Part shown: piece after piece, positions 45,054-54,292 of the stretch
Numbering within the stretch: the stretch's first letter is position 1
How the letters are laid out: each line of letters begins with the position of its first letter
From: Fuscovulum sp.
Lineage (GTDB): Bacteria > Pseudomonadota > Alphaproteobacteria > Rhodobacterales > Rhodobacteraceae
NCBI GenBank assembly: GCA_035192965.1
Contig: CP136571.1
Location: 3,366,501 to 3,430,500 of the forward strand
Direction: 5' to 3'
DNA: 64,000 nt
Made by a program: the position numbers and the translations under genes
The notes under the pieces: model-generated
What the model was told of the DNA's origin: nothing
Databases searched by the model: none
What the model saw: the letters and a program-made list of their open reading frames with translations, nothing else

Positions 45054-46037
45054 ATGCTCGCTTCGCTAAACGCATTCATCGTCGAACGTATGGGCGAAAC
45101 CGGCCCGCTCCTGCTTGCGGGTGGGCTGGGGCTGTTGCTGATCCTTGTCACTGTGCCCTTCCTGCTCCGCAAGGAACCGGAACCCTTTGAAAAGCTGAAA
45201 CAGCAAAACCGCGCCCCCGAGCGCGCCAAGGAACGCGCCGCCCGCGAAGGCGACCTGCGCCGCGCCTCCGACCGCAGCGACAAGCTCAACAAGTTCGCGC
45301 ATTTCCTCGAACCGCAGGACAAGGAACAGATGTCCGCCGCCCGGCTTAAAATGCTGCGCGCAGGCTATCGCGGCAAGAATTCGGTCCGCATGTTCCACGC
45401 CATGCAGTTCCTGCTGGGCATCGGCCTGCTGCTGCTCGGGATGCTTTATACCTTCCTCGTCAGCCGCTCGCAGACGCTCGACATGCAGGCGATGGCGCTG
45501 TCCACCCTGCTGCCCGCCGCCGCCGGCTATTACCTGCCCACCTACTGGGTCCAACGCCGCCTGCAAACCCGCCAGGAGGCGATCACCGAAGGCTTCCCCG
45601 ATGCGCTCGACATGATGCTTGTCTGCGTCGAAGCGGGTCAGTCGCTTGACCAGTCCATCGCCCGGGTCGCCAAAGAAATCGGTGCCGCCTATCCCGAACT
45701 GTCCGAAGAATTCGACATCGTCAGCCAAGAGGTCCGCGCCGGCAAGGAACGCGTCACCGTTCTGCGCGACATGTCCGAACGCGTCGGCCTTCCCGACATC
45801 ACCTCTTTCGTCACCACGATGATCCAGTCCGCCACCTTCGGTACCTCCATCGCCGAAGCGCTGCGCGTCTATTCCAACGAAATGCGTGACAAGCGCGTGA
45901 TGCGCGCCGAAGAAAAGGCAAACACCTTGCCCACGAAGCTGACCCTCGGCACAATGCTCTTTACTGTGCCGCCCTTGATGGTGATCCTGATCGGGCCATC
46001 CATCCACGGCGTGATGAAGGCATTCGGAGGGGGCTGA
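45054..46037 (+). CDS. tadC: TadC, inner-membrane platform protein of the Tad pilus
   Basis: The 327-residue protein is a paralogue of TadB with the GspF domain in the middle (FPDALDMMLVCVEAGQSLDQSI) and spans near residues 18-38, 118-140, 146-165 and 295-320. A charged region at about 45-90 faces the cytoplasm. It acts with TadB. The ATG is 3 bp after the tadB stop. Confidence 0.95.
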   Translation: MLASLNAFIVERMGETGPLLLAGGLGLLLILVTVPFLLRKEPEPFEKLKQQNRAPERAKERAAREGDLRRASDRSDKLNKFAHFLEPQDKEQMSAARLKMLRAGYRGKNSVRMFHAMQFLLGIGLLLLGMLYTFLVSRSQTLDMQAMALSTLLPAAAGYYLPTYWVQRRLQTRQEAITEGFPDALDMMLVCVEAGQSLDQSIARVAKEIGAAYPELSEEFDIVSQEVRAGKERVTVLRDMSERVGLPDITSFVTTMIQSATFGTSIAEALRVYSNEMRDKRVMRAEEKANTLPTKLTLGTMLFTVPPLMVILIGPSIHGVMKAFGGG

Positions 46038-46044
46038 GCCCAAC

Positions 46045-46608
46045 TTGATACGGCGTTACCTGACCGCTCTCGCGGGCCTCTCGCTTCTGGCCGCCTGTCA
46101 ACCGACCGGCGGCCTTGGCACATCCGACACCCGCACCGCCCCTGGCGTGAACGCCCGCGCCGATGGCGAAGATGGCCTGATCGTGGGCCACCGCCTGATG
46201 GAATCGGGCGAATATGAACTGGCCCTCAAGGCCTATATGCGCGCAGCGGGCGAGGTTGGCATCAATGCGGATGTCCTTTCGGCCATCGGCTCTGCCAACC
46301 TGCAACTTGGCCGCCTTGGACAGGCCGAACAGATCCTCCGCCGCGCCATCAAGGAAGATCCCACCTCCGTCCCCGCGCTCAACAATCTGGGCGTCGTGCT
46401 GATGGAACAGGGCAAACCGGCCGAGGCCCGGCTGATCTTCCAGCAGGCCTTTGCGCAGGACAGTGGCGAAACGGACTCCATTCGCGAAAATCTGCGCCTT
46501 GCTATCGCGCAAAGCGAAGCAAACGTGTATGAAGAACCCCAACAAGAGCCGAATTTCTCCCTCGTGCGGCGCGGTCAGGGCCAGTTTGTCCTGCTTTCGC
46601 AGCTCTAG
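46045..46608 (+). CDS. tadD: TadD-like TPR lipoprotein with TTG start
   Basis: The 187-residue protein has a lipobox (LSLLAAC, Cys about 18) and TPR repeats (about residues 45-150; ALNNLGVVLMEQGKPAEARLIFQQAF). TadD proteins help assemble the outer-membrane secretin. The only start that keeps the signal peptide is TTG 46045, after GGAGGGGG about 12 nt upstream, so weak translation is expected. This may set a low dose of the assembly factor. Confidence 0.85.
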   Translation: MIRRYLTALAGLSLLAACQPTGGLGTSDTRTAPGVNARADGEDGLIVGHRLMESGEYELALKAYMRAAGEVGINADVLSAIGSANLQLGRLGQAEQILRRAIKEDPTSVPALNNLGVVLMEQGKPAEARLIFQQAFAQDSGETDSIRENLRLAIAQSEANVYEEPQQEPNFSLVRRGQGQFVLLSQL

Positions 46609-46647
46609 GGGGGCCAAAGGATCGAGCAGCAAAAAGGACGCAGCAAG

Positions 46648-47493
46648 ATGCGCCACCCTGTCCTGGTTGCCCTGTGCCTCACCGGCACGGTGGCCCTCTC
46701 CGCCTGTCAGAAATCCTCGGACGCCGAGGTGCAGCGCGCCATTCAAAGCGTCAATGTCATTGATGAGACGAACCTCAATGACATCATGCTCACCGTGGGC
46801 GACCCGAACGAGGCGGTCGCCTATTTCAACAAGGCCGTCACTGATCAGCCTGACCGCGTCGATCTCAAGCGCGGGCTGGGCAAATCGCTGATCCGCGCCA
46901 ACCGCCCGGCCGAGGCTGTCGCAGTCTGGGGCGCCATCGCCAACTCGCCCGAAGGCACGCCCGAAGACCGCGTCGCCCTCGCCGATTCCCTGATCCGCAC
47001 GAACGAATGGGACAAGGCCGCGGCCGAGCTGAACCGCATCCCCCCCACGCATGAAACCTTTGAACGCTACCGCCTCGAAGCGATGGTCGCCGACAGCCGC
47101 AAGGATTGGAAAAAGGCGGACAGCTTCTACGAAATCGCCGCCGGCATGACCACGAAACCCGCGGGCGTCTATAACAACTGGGGCTTCTCCAAACTCAGCC
47201 GCGCCGATTACTCCGGTGCGGAACGGCTCTTCACCCAAGCGCTGACCTTCGACAACAGCCTTTTCACCGCCAAGAACAACCTCGTCATGGCCCGTGGCGC
47301 GCAGCGCAAATATGACCTGCCCGTCATCACCACGACCCAGACGGAAAAGGCGGAACTGCTTTACACCCTTGCGCTGACCGCCATCAAAAAGGGCGATGTA
47401 GCCGTGGGCAAGGCCCTGCTACAAGACGCTATCTCCACCCATCCCCAGCATTTCGAGGCCGCCGTCCGCAGCCTTGCCGCGCTCGAGGCCTGA
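46648..47493 (+). CDS. Second TPR lipoprotein of the Tad locus
   Basis: The 281-residue protein has a lipobox (TVALSAC, Cys about 20) and several TPR-like helical pairs, for example AVAYFNKAVTDQPDRVDLKRGLG at the start and AERLFTQALTFDNSLFTAKNN near residue 190. It is a paralogue of the preceding TadD and probably works beside it in the periplasm on secretin or pilus assembly. AAAAGGA precedes ATG 46648. It lies 39 bp after tadD and 6 bp before the prepilin peptidase. Confidence 0.85.
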   Translation: MRHPVLVALCLTGTVALSACQKSSDAEVQRAIQSVNVIDETNLNDIMLTVGDPNEAVAYFNKAVTDQPDRVDLKRGLGKSLIRANRPAEAVAVWGAIANSPEGTPEDRVALADSLIRTNEWDKAAAELNRIPPTHETFERYRLEAMVADSRKDWKKADSFYEIAAGMTTKPAGVYNNWGFSKLSRADYSGAERLFTQALTFDNSLFTAKNNLVMARGAQRKYDLPVITTTQTEKAELLYTLALTAIKKGDVAVGKALLQDAISTHPQHFEAAVRSLAALEA

Positions 47494-47499
47494 TTACCG

Positions 47500-48018
47500 A
47501 TGCGGCTCGACGATCTGCCTTCGCTGTGGTCCGCCCTGTGGTTCCTGCTGCCAGTGCTTGCCATCAGCATCTGGGTGTCCTGGTCCGACATGAAATTCAT
47601 GAAAATCCCCAATACCGCCGTTCTGGCGCTGGCGGCGGTGTTCATCGTGATCGGCCCCATCGCCCTGCCCTTCGAAAGCTATCTCTGGGGCCTCGCGCTC
47701 GGTGTGATCACGCTGGTTGCAGGCTTTGTCGCCTCGGCAGTGCGGATGGTGGGCGCGGGCGATTCCAAATTTGCCGCCGCCATGGCCCCCTTCTTTGCCG
47801 AATCCAGCCCCGCGCTGGTGTTCGTGCTGTTCTCTGTCTGCCTGCTCGCCGCCTTCTTCGCGCATCGGCTGATGCGGCTTGTGCCACCTTTCCGCGCCGC
47901 CACCGCCGACTGGGCCAGCTGGACCCATCGCAAATTCCCCATGGGCCTCGCGCTGTCGGGCACCATCAGTTTCTATTTTCTGCTCGGTCTCCTCATATCT
48001 GCCCGAATTTCTCCATGA
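47500..48018 (+). CDS. cpaA: TadV/CpaA prepilin peptidase
   Basis: The 172-residue integral membrane aspartic protease has about five to six spans. The two catalytic Asp residues are in SWSDMKFMKIPN and GAGDSKFAAA. It lacks the N-terminal methylase domain of PilD, as expected of TadV. It cleaves the Flp prepilins after Gly. It is usually found beside the pilin genes, but here it lies near the end of the locus. Confidence 0.94.
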   Translation: MRLDDLPSLWSALWFLLPVLAISIWVSWSDMKFMKIPNTAVLALAAVFIVIGPIALPFESYLWGLALGVITLVAGFVASAVRMVGAGDSKFAAAMAPFFAESSPALVFVLFSVCLLAAFFAHRLMRLVPPFRAATADWASWTHRKFPMGLALSGTISFYFLLGLLISARISP

Positions 48019-48029
48019 ATGAAGGCTAA

Positions 48030-48062
48030 TCCGGTCGGGTAACGATCCCGCCCCCGACCGGA
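48030..48062 (+). promoter_or_regulatory. Hairpin covering the ribosome-binding site of the AAA+ gene
   Basis: TCCGGTCGGG (48030-48039) pairs perfectly with CCCGACCGGA (48053-48062) around a 13-nt loop. The right arm ends in the GGAGAG that should serve as ribosome-binding site for ATG 48074. It may block translation or act as a weak terminator. Confidence 0.5.
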
Positions 48063-48073
48063 GAGCCACAGGC

Positions 48074-49426
48074 ATGAACGCCCCTTCCGCACCGCTGACA
48101 CAGACCACGGCTCAGCCCGCCGCCCCGACCCCGTCGGTGACGCCACCGCCACAGCCCCGGTCACTTGCGGAAACCGGCCTCTCGCCCGTTCTCTTGCGCG
48201 ATCTCCTGCTCAAGACGATGTTCCGCATGAACCTCGAATATGTCACCGACATTTCGCGGATCATCGCCCTGCCGCTGACGCTGATCCAGGAAATGGTCGA
48301 CAGCGCCCGCACCCAAAGATTCATCGAGGCGACAGGCACCCTGCACGCCACCTCCAGCAGCGAGATGGGCTATCAGCTCACCGATGCCGGCAAGGCGCGC
48401 GCGCTCGATGCGCTGTCGCAATCCGAATATTACGGCGCGGCCCCGATCCCGCTCGACATGTACAAGGAACAGGTCAAACGCCAGTCGGTCCGCAACATCA
48501 TGCTGACCCGGCAGGAACTGCTCAAGGGGATGGGCCACCTGATCCTGCCCCCCGACCTGATCGACAATCTGGGTCCCGCCGTCACCTCGGGCCGGTCCAT
48601 CCTGATGTATGGCCCCCCCGGCAACGGGAAATCCTCCATCTCGAACGGCATCCGCGATGCACTGGGTGACAAGATCTATGTCCCCCGCGCCATCGAATAT
48701 TCCGGCCAGATCATCACGGTCTACGACCCGATCGTTCACGCCGCCGCCGAAGAACAGGTCGATGATCCCAACAGCCTGCGCCGCACCGGCAACCGCTATG
48801 ACGCACGCTACATCCGCTGCGAACGCCCGACCGTTATCACCGGCGGTGAACTGACGCTCGACATGCTAGATCTGAAATACAACCCCACCGCCCGCACCTA
48901 CAACGCCTCGCTCCAGCTCAAGGCCACGGGCGGCATCTTCATCATCGACGACCTTGGTCGCCAGTCTGAGCCGCCGCAAAAGATCGTCAACCGCTGGATC
49001 GTGCCGCTGGAAGAAAGCCGCGACATCCTTGCCCTGCAATCGGGCGAAAAATTCACCGTCCCCTTCGACACGCTGGTGATCTTCTCCACCAACTTCCACC
49101 CCAACGAAATCTTCGACGGCGCGGCCCTGCGTCGTATCTTCTTCAAGATCAAGATCGACGGCCCCAATCAGGAAAACTTCCTGAAAATCTTCGCCCTTGT
49201 GGCCCGCAAGAAGAAGATGCCGCTGGACGAGAAATCCCTCGTCCACCTGCTCAAGGTGAAATACCCCACGATCAACAACAACTATGCCAACTATCAGCCG
49301 GTCTTCCTGATCGACCAGATGATCTCCATCTGCGATTTCGAGGGCATCCCCTATCAGATGACCCCCGAGTTGATCGACCGCGCCTGGGCCAACATGTTCG
49401 TCCGCGACGAAAAGATCGCGAAGTAA
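48074..49426 (+). CDS. AAA+ ATPase linked to the Tad locus
   Basis: The 450-residue protein starts with a Pro/Thr-rich tail (about 1-30), then a helical winged-helix-like region (LSPVLLRDLLLKTMFRMNLEYV, about 36-120) and an AAA+ domain. Walker A is MYGPPGNGKSS, Walker B IFIIDDLGRQ, sensor 1 VIFSTNFHP and an Arg-finger region ALRRIF. It follows the Tad genes in the same direction by 55 bp, so a role in pilus or secretion control is likely but unproven. I know of no characterised homologue. It is not CpaF-like. Confidence 0.75.
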   Translation: MNAPSAPLTQTTAQPAAPTPSVTPPPQPRSLAETGLSPVLLRDLLLKTMFRMNLEYVTDISRIIALPLTLIQEMVDSARTQRFIEATGTLHATSSSEMGYQLTDAGKARALDALSQSEYYGAAPIPLDMYKEQVKRQSVRNIMLTRQELLKGMGHLILPPDLIDNLGPAVTSGRSILMYGPPGNGKSSISNGIRDALGDKIYVPRAIEYSGQIITVYDPIVHAAAEEQVDDPNSLRRTGNRYDARYIRCERPTVITGGELTLDMLDLKYNPTARTYNASLQLKATGGIFIIDDLGRQSEPPQKIVNRWIVPLEESRDILALQSGEKFTVPFDTLVIFSTNFHPNEIFDGAALRRIFFKIKIDGPNQENFLKIFALVARKKKMPLDEKSLVHLLKVKYPTINNNYANYQPVFLIDQMISICDFEGIPYQMTPELIDRAWANMFVRDEKIAK

Positions 49427-49470
49427 TCAGCGCTGCGCGGATGGAACGGACAGGACCGGGGGCCAGCCCC

Positions 49471-49513
49471 GTCAGCCAACGGTTCTTGAACCGGTGGCGG
49501 ACCATTGGCTGAC
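49471..49513 (+). terminator. Nested inverted repeat at the end of the Tad locus
   Basis: GTCAGCCAA (49471-49479) pairs with TTGGCTGAC (49505-49513), enclosing a second perfect repeat CGGTTC/GAACCG (49480-49493). It follows the AAA+ gene by 44 bp. A dispersed repeat copy with GGATATTTTC comes next. It is the likely end of the Tad transcript. Confidence 0.6.
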
Positions 49514-49544
49514 CCCCGTGGGATATTTTCACAGAGAAGAATGG
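49514..49544 (-). repeat. Dispersed GC-rich element, short copy after the Tad locus
   Basis: Read on the minus strand the stretch is CCATTCTTCTCTGTG-AAAATATCCCACGGGG, which matches the left part of the copy at 27105 (TTCTTCTCTGTCCAAATATCC and G run). The hairpin parts of the element are missing or replaced by the nested repeat at 49471. Confidence 0.5.
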
Positions 49545-49554
49545 ACAGGGTCAG

Positions 49555-50106
49555 TCAGGTGAACCGACGGATGCCCTCTTCCGTCACGATCACATCCAGT
49601 CGTTGATCATACTGGTCGATCGGCACCTCTGGCAGTTCCTGCGCCGCAAAGGCAAACCCCACCGCCAGCACCGGGTGCCGCGCGCGCAAGCCCGCCAGTG
49701 TGCGGTCATAGAACCCGCCGCCATAGCCCAGCCGATACCCCCGCGCGTCAAAACCCACCAGCGGCACGATCACCACCTCCGGCTCGATCCACGCGCCGTC
49801 GGCCGGGATGCGCGCGCCGAATTCCCCGTCCACCATCGCGCAACCGGGTGACCATTCGCGAAACCGCAGCGCCTGCCCGGGCCCAAGGATGACCGGCACC
49901 CCCACCGCCCCCTGATGCGCGGCCATCGCAGCCGTCGGATCGATCTCTGTCCGCATCGCCATATACCCGGCCAGCGCCCGCCCCCGATGCGCGGCCAGCA
50001 GATCGGCCAGCAATTCCGCCGCCTGCCCCTGCCCCCGCGTAAAAGCCTCTTTCCGCGCCGCAAAGGCCGCCTTGCGCGCCGTGGCCTTGTCCATGTCCAC
50101 GCTCAT
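49555..50106 (-). CDS. 5-formyltetrahydrofolate cyclo-ligase
   Basis: The 183-residue enzyme converts 5-formyl-THF to 5,10-methenyl-THF with ATP. The hallmark LVGFDARGYRLGYGGGFYDRTL is present near residue 125. ATG 50106 overlaps the mgtE stop by 4 nt; the long open frame upstream of it is antiparallel noise within mgtE. A weaker ATG at 50094 is possible. It is cotranscribed with mgtE. Confidence 0.93.
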   Translation of the reverse strand: MSVDMDKATARKAAFAARKEAFTRGQGQAAELLADLLAAHRGRALAGYMAMRTEIDPTAAMAAHQGAVGVPVILGPGQALRFREWSPGCAMVDGEFGARIPADGAWIEPEVVIVPLVGFDARGYRLGYGGGFYDRTLAGLRARHPVLAVGFAFAAQELPEVPIDQYDQRLDVIVTEEGIRRFT

Positions 50107-51473
50107 ATCAGCACCAGCGTCGCAAAGCCCAGAAAGGCCAGGAACCCCATCACATCCGTCAACGTGGTGACAAAGGTGCCCGATGCCAGCGCCGGGTCCA
50201 GCCCCATCCGGTCCATCGTAAGCGGCACCAGCACGCCGCCCAGCGCCGCCACGATCTGGTTCACGATCATCGCCGCCGCCAGCACCGCCCCGATCCACGG
50301 ATCGCCGAACAACCCCCAGCCCGCCAACCCGATTACCACTGCCAGCGCCACGCCGTTCATCGCCCCGGCCGCCAGTTCCCGCAAAACCACCCGCCGCGCG
50401 TTGCTTGCCGTCAGGTCGCGCGCCGCCAAGGCCCGCACCGCCACGGCCAGCGATTGCGTCCCCGCCACCCCCCCGGTCGAGGCGACAATCGGCATCAACG
50501 CCGCCAGCGCCACGATGGCCGCAATCGTCGCCTCAAAGCGCGAAATGACAAAGGCCGAGATGGACGCCGTGAACAGGTTCACCACCAGCCAGGGCAGCCG
50601 CTGCCGGACGGTGGCAAAGGGGCCGTCCAGCACGCTCGCCTCCTGCCCCACGCCTGCCAGTCGCAGCATGTCTTCCTCATGCGCCTCATCCAGCACGTTC
50701 ATCGCGTCGTCGATGGTGATCACCCCCACCAACCGCCCTCCGGCATCGACCACCGGGCAGGAAATCAGGTGATACTGGTTGAAGATATAGGCGATCTCTT
50801 CCTCATCCTCCGTCGCCTCGACGGTGCGGAAACTGTCCTCCGACAGATCCTTCAGCGCCACATCCCGCCGCGCCGAAAGGATGCGCCCCAGCGTGACATA
50901 GCCAAGCGGTTTCATCCGCGGATCGACAAGGATCACGTGATAGAACTGATCAGGCAGCACCACATCGCCGCGCATATGATCAATGGCGTCGCCCACCGTC
51001 CAATGCTCGGGGGCCACTACCACTTCGCGCTGCATCAGGCGGCCTGCCGATCCTTCCGGATAGGCCATCGCCTGTTCCACCGCCACCCGGTCCGCCAGAT
51101 CCAGCGCATCCAGAATGCGCCCCTGCGCCGGGGCCTCCAGATCCTCCAGAATATCGACCACGTCATCGGTATCCAGATCGCGCACCGCCTCGGCCACCAC
51201 CGAAACGGGCAGACTCTCGATCACCTCTTCGCGGATCGTCTCATCAATCTCGGACAGCAGATCACCGTCGATCTCACCGGCATAGATGGCCAGAAAGTCC
51301 CGCCGCTCGCGCTGGTCGATCTGTTCCAGAAAGTCGGCGATATCGGCCGCATGCAGCGGCTCCATCAACCGCAGGACAAGCGCATCGTCCCCAGCTTCGA
51401 CCGCCGCGCGGATCGCCTCGACGCGGGCGTCATCCAGCTCGACCTCTTCGATCCCTGCCTCGTTTTCCGCCAT
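50103..51473 (-). CDS. mgtE: MgtE-type magnesium transporter
   Basis: The 456-residue protein has the MgtE layout: an acidic N-domain (about residues 15-135), two CBS domains (about 140-265; MQREVVVAPEHWTVGDAI and FNQYHLISCPVVD), and five membrane spans (about 295-450) with the pore motif MPIVASTGGVAGTQ. It is a Mg2+-gated Mg2+ channel in the inner membrane. It forms an operon with the folate cyclo-ligase. Confidence 0.96.
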   Translation of the reverse strand: MAENEAGIEEVELDDARVEAIRAAVEAGDDALVLRLMEPLHAADIADFLEQIDQRERRDFLAIYAGEIDGDLLSEIDETIREEVIESLPVSVVAEAVRDLDTDDVVDILEDLEAPAQGRILDALDLADRVAVEQAMAYPEGSAGRLMQREVVVAPEHWTVGDAIDHMRGDVVLPDQFYHVILVDPRMKPLGYVTLGRILSARRDVALKDLSEDSFRTVEATEDEEEIAYIFNQYHLISCPVVDAGGRLVGVITIDDAMNVLDEAHEEDMLRLAGVGQEASVLDGPFATVRQRLPWLVVNLFTASISAFVISRFEATIAAIVALAALMPIVASTGGVAGTQSLAVAVRALAARDLTASNARRVVLRELAAGAMNGVALAVVIGLAGWGLFGDPWIGAVLAAAMIVNQIVAALGGVLVPLTMDRMGLDPALASGTFVTTLTDVMGFLAFLGFATLVLI

Positions 51474-51618
51474 GTCGCACCCTGCCCGATTACCCGCACC
51501 CCGGCGAAAGCTGTTTCTGGGAAACAGGGGCCAAGGGGAAATTTACCCATGCGCCAAAAGATCATAGCTTTGCAAGCAAAGCATGACGCGCCAACCCCGG
51601 CGCAGGCAAAGGTTTGAC

Positions 51619-52896
51619 ATGGCCGATCTTCTTCTGGGACAGGTGCTGTCCTTCACCGCCGATCCGTTTATCGAGGGCGAAACCGCCGCCCGGCACGAAA
51701 GCCACGGCGCGGTGCTGGTCGACGCGGGCCGCATCATCGCCACCGGCCCAGCCGATACCCTGCGCGCCGCCCATCCGCAGGCAAAGGTGCATGACTATGG
51801 CCGCGCCCTCATCACAGCGGGCTTCATTGACGCCCATGTCCATTACCCGCAGACCGCCATCATCGCCTCCTGGGGCAAACGCCTGATCGACTGGCTCAAC
51901 AGCTACACCTTCCCCGAAGAGATGCGCTTTGCCGATCCCGCCTATGCCGACATGATCGCCAACCGTTACCTTGACCTCGCCACCGCGCACGGCACCACCA
52001 CCATCTGCACCTATGCCACCATCCACCCCGCATCGGTGGACGCCATCTTCACCGCCGCCCAGACGCGCGGGATGCGCCTCTATGCGGGCAAAACCTGCAT
52101 GGACAGGAACGCCCCCGAAGGCCTGCGCGACACCGCCCAATCCGCCTATGACGACAGCAAGGCGCTGTTGGAGAAATGGCACGGACAAGACCGACTAAAC
52201 TACGTCATCACCCCCCGCTTCTCGCCCACCTCCACCCCGGAACAACTGGCCGCGCTCGGCAGCCTCTGGCGCGAATACCCCGATTGCCTGATGCAGACAC
52301 ACCTGTCGGAACAGACCGATGAAATCGCCTGGGTGCGCGACCTCTTCCCGCAATCGCGCGACTATTTGGATACGTACGAAGCCCAGGGCCTGCTGCGCGA
52401 AGGTGCCGTCTACGGCCATGCCATCCATCTGACCGACCGCGAAAAATCCCGCCTGATCGAGGCCGGCGCCAGCCTTGTGCATTGCCCCACCTCCAACACG
52501 TTCATCGGATCGGGCCTTTTCGACATGTCCCTCGCCCGCCACCTCCGCGTGGGCCTCGCTACCGATACCGGCGGCGGGTCGTCCTTTTCCATGCTCCACA
52601 CCATGGCCGCCGCCTATGAGGTGGCCCAGCTGCGCGGTCAGGCCCTCCATCCCTCACAACTGCTCTGGCTCGCCACCATCGGCTCCGCCCGTGCCCTGCG
52701 GGCCGAGCACCGCATCGGCAACATCGCCCCGGGGATGGAGGCGGACCTGACGATCCTCGACCTCGCCTCAACCCCCGCCATCGCCCAGGCCACGGCGCGG
52801 GCCGAAACGATCTGGCAGGCGCTCTTTCCCACCATCATGATGGGCGACGACCGCGCCATCCGCACCGTCTGGATCGGCGGCAAACCCCTGCGCTGA
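51619..52896 (+). CDS. guaD: Guanine deaminase
   Basis: The 425-residue amidohydrolase deaminates guanine to xanthine. The metal motif FIDAHVHYPQ, the guanine deaminase block SYTFPEEMRFAD, HLSEQTDE, YGHAIHL and ATDTGGGSSFSM are all present. The start ATG 51619 follows AAAGG; an upstream in-frame ATG at 51583 is less likely. It lies 1.4 kb from an 8-oxoguanine deaminase gene, suggesting a purine salvage or detoxification theme. Confidence 0.93.
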   Translation: MADLLLGQVLSFTADPFIEGETAARHESHGAVLVDAGRIIATGPADTLRAAHPQAKVHDYGRALITAGFIDAHVHYPQTAIIASWGKRLIDWLNSYTFPEEMRFADPAYADMIANRYLDLATAHGTTTICTYATIHPASVDAIFTAAQTRGMRLYAGKTCMDRNAPEGLRDTAQSAYDDSKALLEKWHGQDRLNYVITPRFSPTSTPEQLAALGSLWREYPDCLMQTHLSEQTDEIAWVRDLFPQSRDYLDTYEAQGLLREGAVYGHAIHLTDREKSRLIEAGASLVHCPTSNTFIGSGLFDMSLARHLRVGLATDTGGGSSFSMLHTMAAAYEVAQLRGQALHPSQLLWLATIGSARALRAEHRIGNIAPGMEADLTILDLASTPAIAQATARAETIWQALFPTIMMGDDRAIRTVWIGGKPLR

Positions 52897-53026
52897 TCCC
52901 GTCGCAGCCCGCCCGCGCCCCAATCCACATGATGTGCGCAGTCTCGCGCAACGCCATCCCGGATCCACGACCAGACCCCGGCATAAACAATCAGATACCG
53001 ATTATTAGGGTTAACGCGCCCGCCCC

Positions 53027-53107
53027 CTTCATCTTGGCAAAAATACCCTCAGGGGGTGAATTGGCGCACAGCGCCAAGAGGGGGCGGAACGCCCCCTGCA
53101 CCTTCCT
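53027..53107. repeat. Dispersed GC-rich palindromic element, full copy
   Basis: The copy reads CTTCATCTTGGC-AAAAATACCC, a G-run, TGAATT, GGCGC-ACA-GCGCC, then AGGGGGC..GCCCCCT and CCTTCC. It resembles the copies at 27105 and 62251 and stops at the end of the next gene (formate/nitrite channel, stop at 53108). It may serve as the terminator for that gene or for guaD. Confidence 0.75.
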
Positions 53108-53887
53108 TCACTTCCCCGCCATCGCCGGAAAGGCAAACCGATAGGCCAGCGCCACGCCCCCCGCGCCCCCGATCACATTGCCAAGGCTCACCCAGAACAG
53201 GTTCCCCGCCGCCCCCGCCAAAGGCACCTCGCCCCCTGCCAGCCAACCCAGCGGCAACAGGAACATGTTCGCCACCGAATGCTCCAGCCCGAGCGCGACA
53301 AAGGCCGTCACCGGCCACAGCACCGCCAGCACCCGGTCCGTCACCGACCGCGCCGCGAAACTCAGCCACACCGCCAGACAGACCAGCGCATTGCACAGCG
53401 CGCCCCGGATCACAGCCTCCCAAGGCCCCAGCCCGGCCTTGGCCTCCGCCGCCCGCACGGCCACCGCCCCCATCGGCCCCTCGGCCAGCCCGGAAAACCC
53501 AAAGGCCAGCGCAAGCCCCACAGCCCCGATCAGGTTTCCCAGCCAGACAATCCCCCAATTCCGCAACAGGGCCCCCGGCGTGATGCGCCCATCCACCGCC
53601 GCCATCACCATCAGCGCATTGCCAGTGAACAGTTCCGCCCCGCCCACGACCACAAGGATCAAGCCCAGTGCAAAGACCGCACCGCCCAGCACCCGGACCG
53701 GGCCAAATCCGGGGTCCACCCCCGCCATGGCCATGCACCAGGCCGCCGCCCCAAATCCGATGAACGCGCCCGCCAGCACGGCCAGCACCAGCATCCGCCC
53801 TGCGGGCAGCGCGGCCTTGGCCACCCCCGCCGTCTCGATCAGCGCGGCGATCTCGGCGGGTCTATAGGCATCCGTCGGCCCCTGCAT
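53108..53887 (-). CDS. Formate/nitrite transporter family channel
   Basis: The 259-residue protein is of the FNT family (FocA/NirC) with six membrane spans. Typical features are the early FIGFGA, the GAELFTGNALM motif and GNLIGAVG in the middle, and EHSVANMFLLPLG near residue 205. These proteins form pentameric pores for formate, nitrite or hydrosulphide. No formate or nitrite enzyme lies nearby, so the ion is unknown. ATG 53887 is chosen because the family begins near MxxPxEIA. Confidence 0.9.
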   Translation of the reverse strand: MQGPTDAYRPAEIAALIETAGVAKAALPAGRMLVLAVLAGAFIGFGAAAWCMAMAGVDPGFGPVRVLGGAVFALGLILVVVGGAELFTGNALMVMAAVDGRITPGALLRNWGIVWLGNLIGAVGLALAFGFSGLAEGPMGAVAVRAAEAKAGLGPWEAVIRGALCNALVCLAVWLSFAARSVTDRVLAVLWPVTAFVALGLEHSVANMFLLPLGWLAGGEVPLAGAAGNLFWVSLGNVIGGAGGVALAYRFAFPAMAGK

Positions 53888-53968
53888 GGCATCCCTCCCT
53901 CTGTCGCGAAAAAGGGGAACCAACCGCACACCGCGCTGCCTTGCAGGCGGCATGGCCGCAGCGGCAGC

Positions 53969-54280
53969 CTATTCCGCCAGTTCCCACCCGTCCGGATAGA
54001 AATCATGCGCCAGTGCGATCTCGGTGGCCACCCGTTCCTTGTCCCAGATCGCCTCCGGCGTCACCGGGATCGGCCCGAAACTGGCAATCACCGTTTCATT
54101 GTCGCCCACCCGCCGCGGCTTGAACCCGCGCACCTTCAACGCCTTTTCAAAGGCGTTCCAGTTCGCGTCGGTTTCCTCGACGAAGAACATGAAATCGATG
54201 ACCGATTCCTTCGGCAGATTCTTCACCCCCTTGAAGGTGGCAAAGGTATCGCGTCGCTGGGCTTCATAGTTATGTGACAT
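53969..54280 (-). CDS. RraB-like ribonuclease E inhibitor family protein
   Basis: This 103-residue acidic protein resembles RraB (COG3076): SVIDFMFFVEETDANWNAFEKALKVRGF is close to the N-terminal core of the family. RraB binds RNase E and reduces its activity in E. coli; whether this one does so is unknown. There is a 12-bp gap to the following 8-oxoguanine deaminase gene on the same strand, so the two may be cotranscribed. Confidence 0.8.
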   Translation of the reverse strand: MSHNYEAQRRDTFATFKGVKNLPKESVIDFMFFVEETDANWNAFEKALKVRGFKPRRVGDNETVIASFGPIPVTPEAIWDKERVATEIALAHDFYPDGWELAE

Positions 54281-54292
54281 TCCCGCCCCCTA

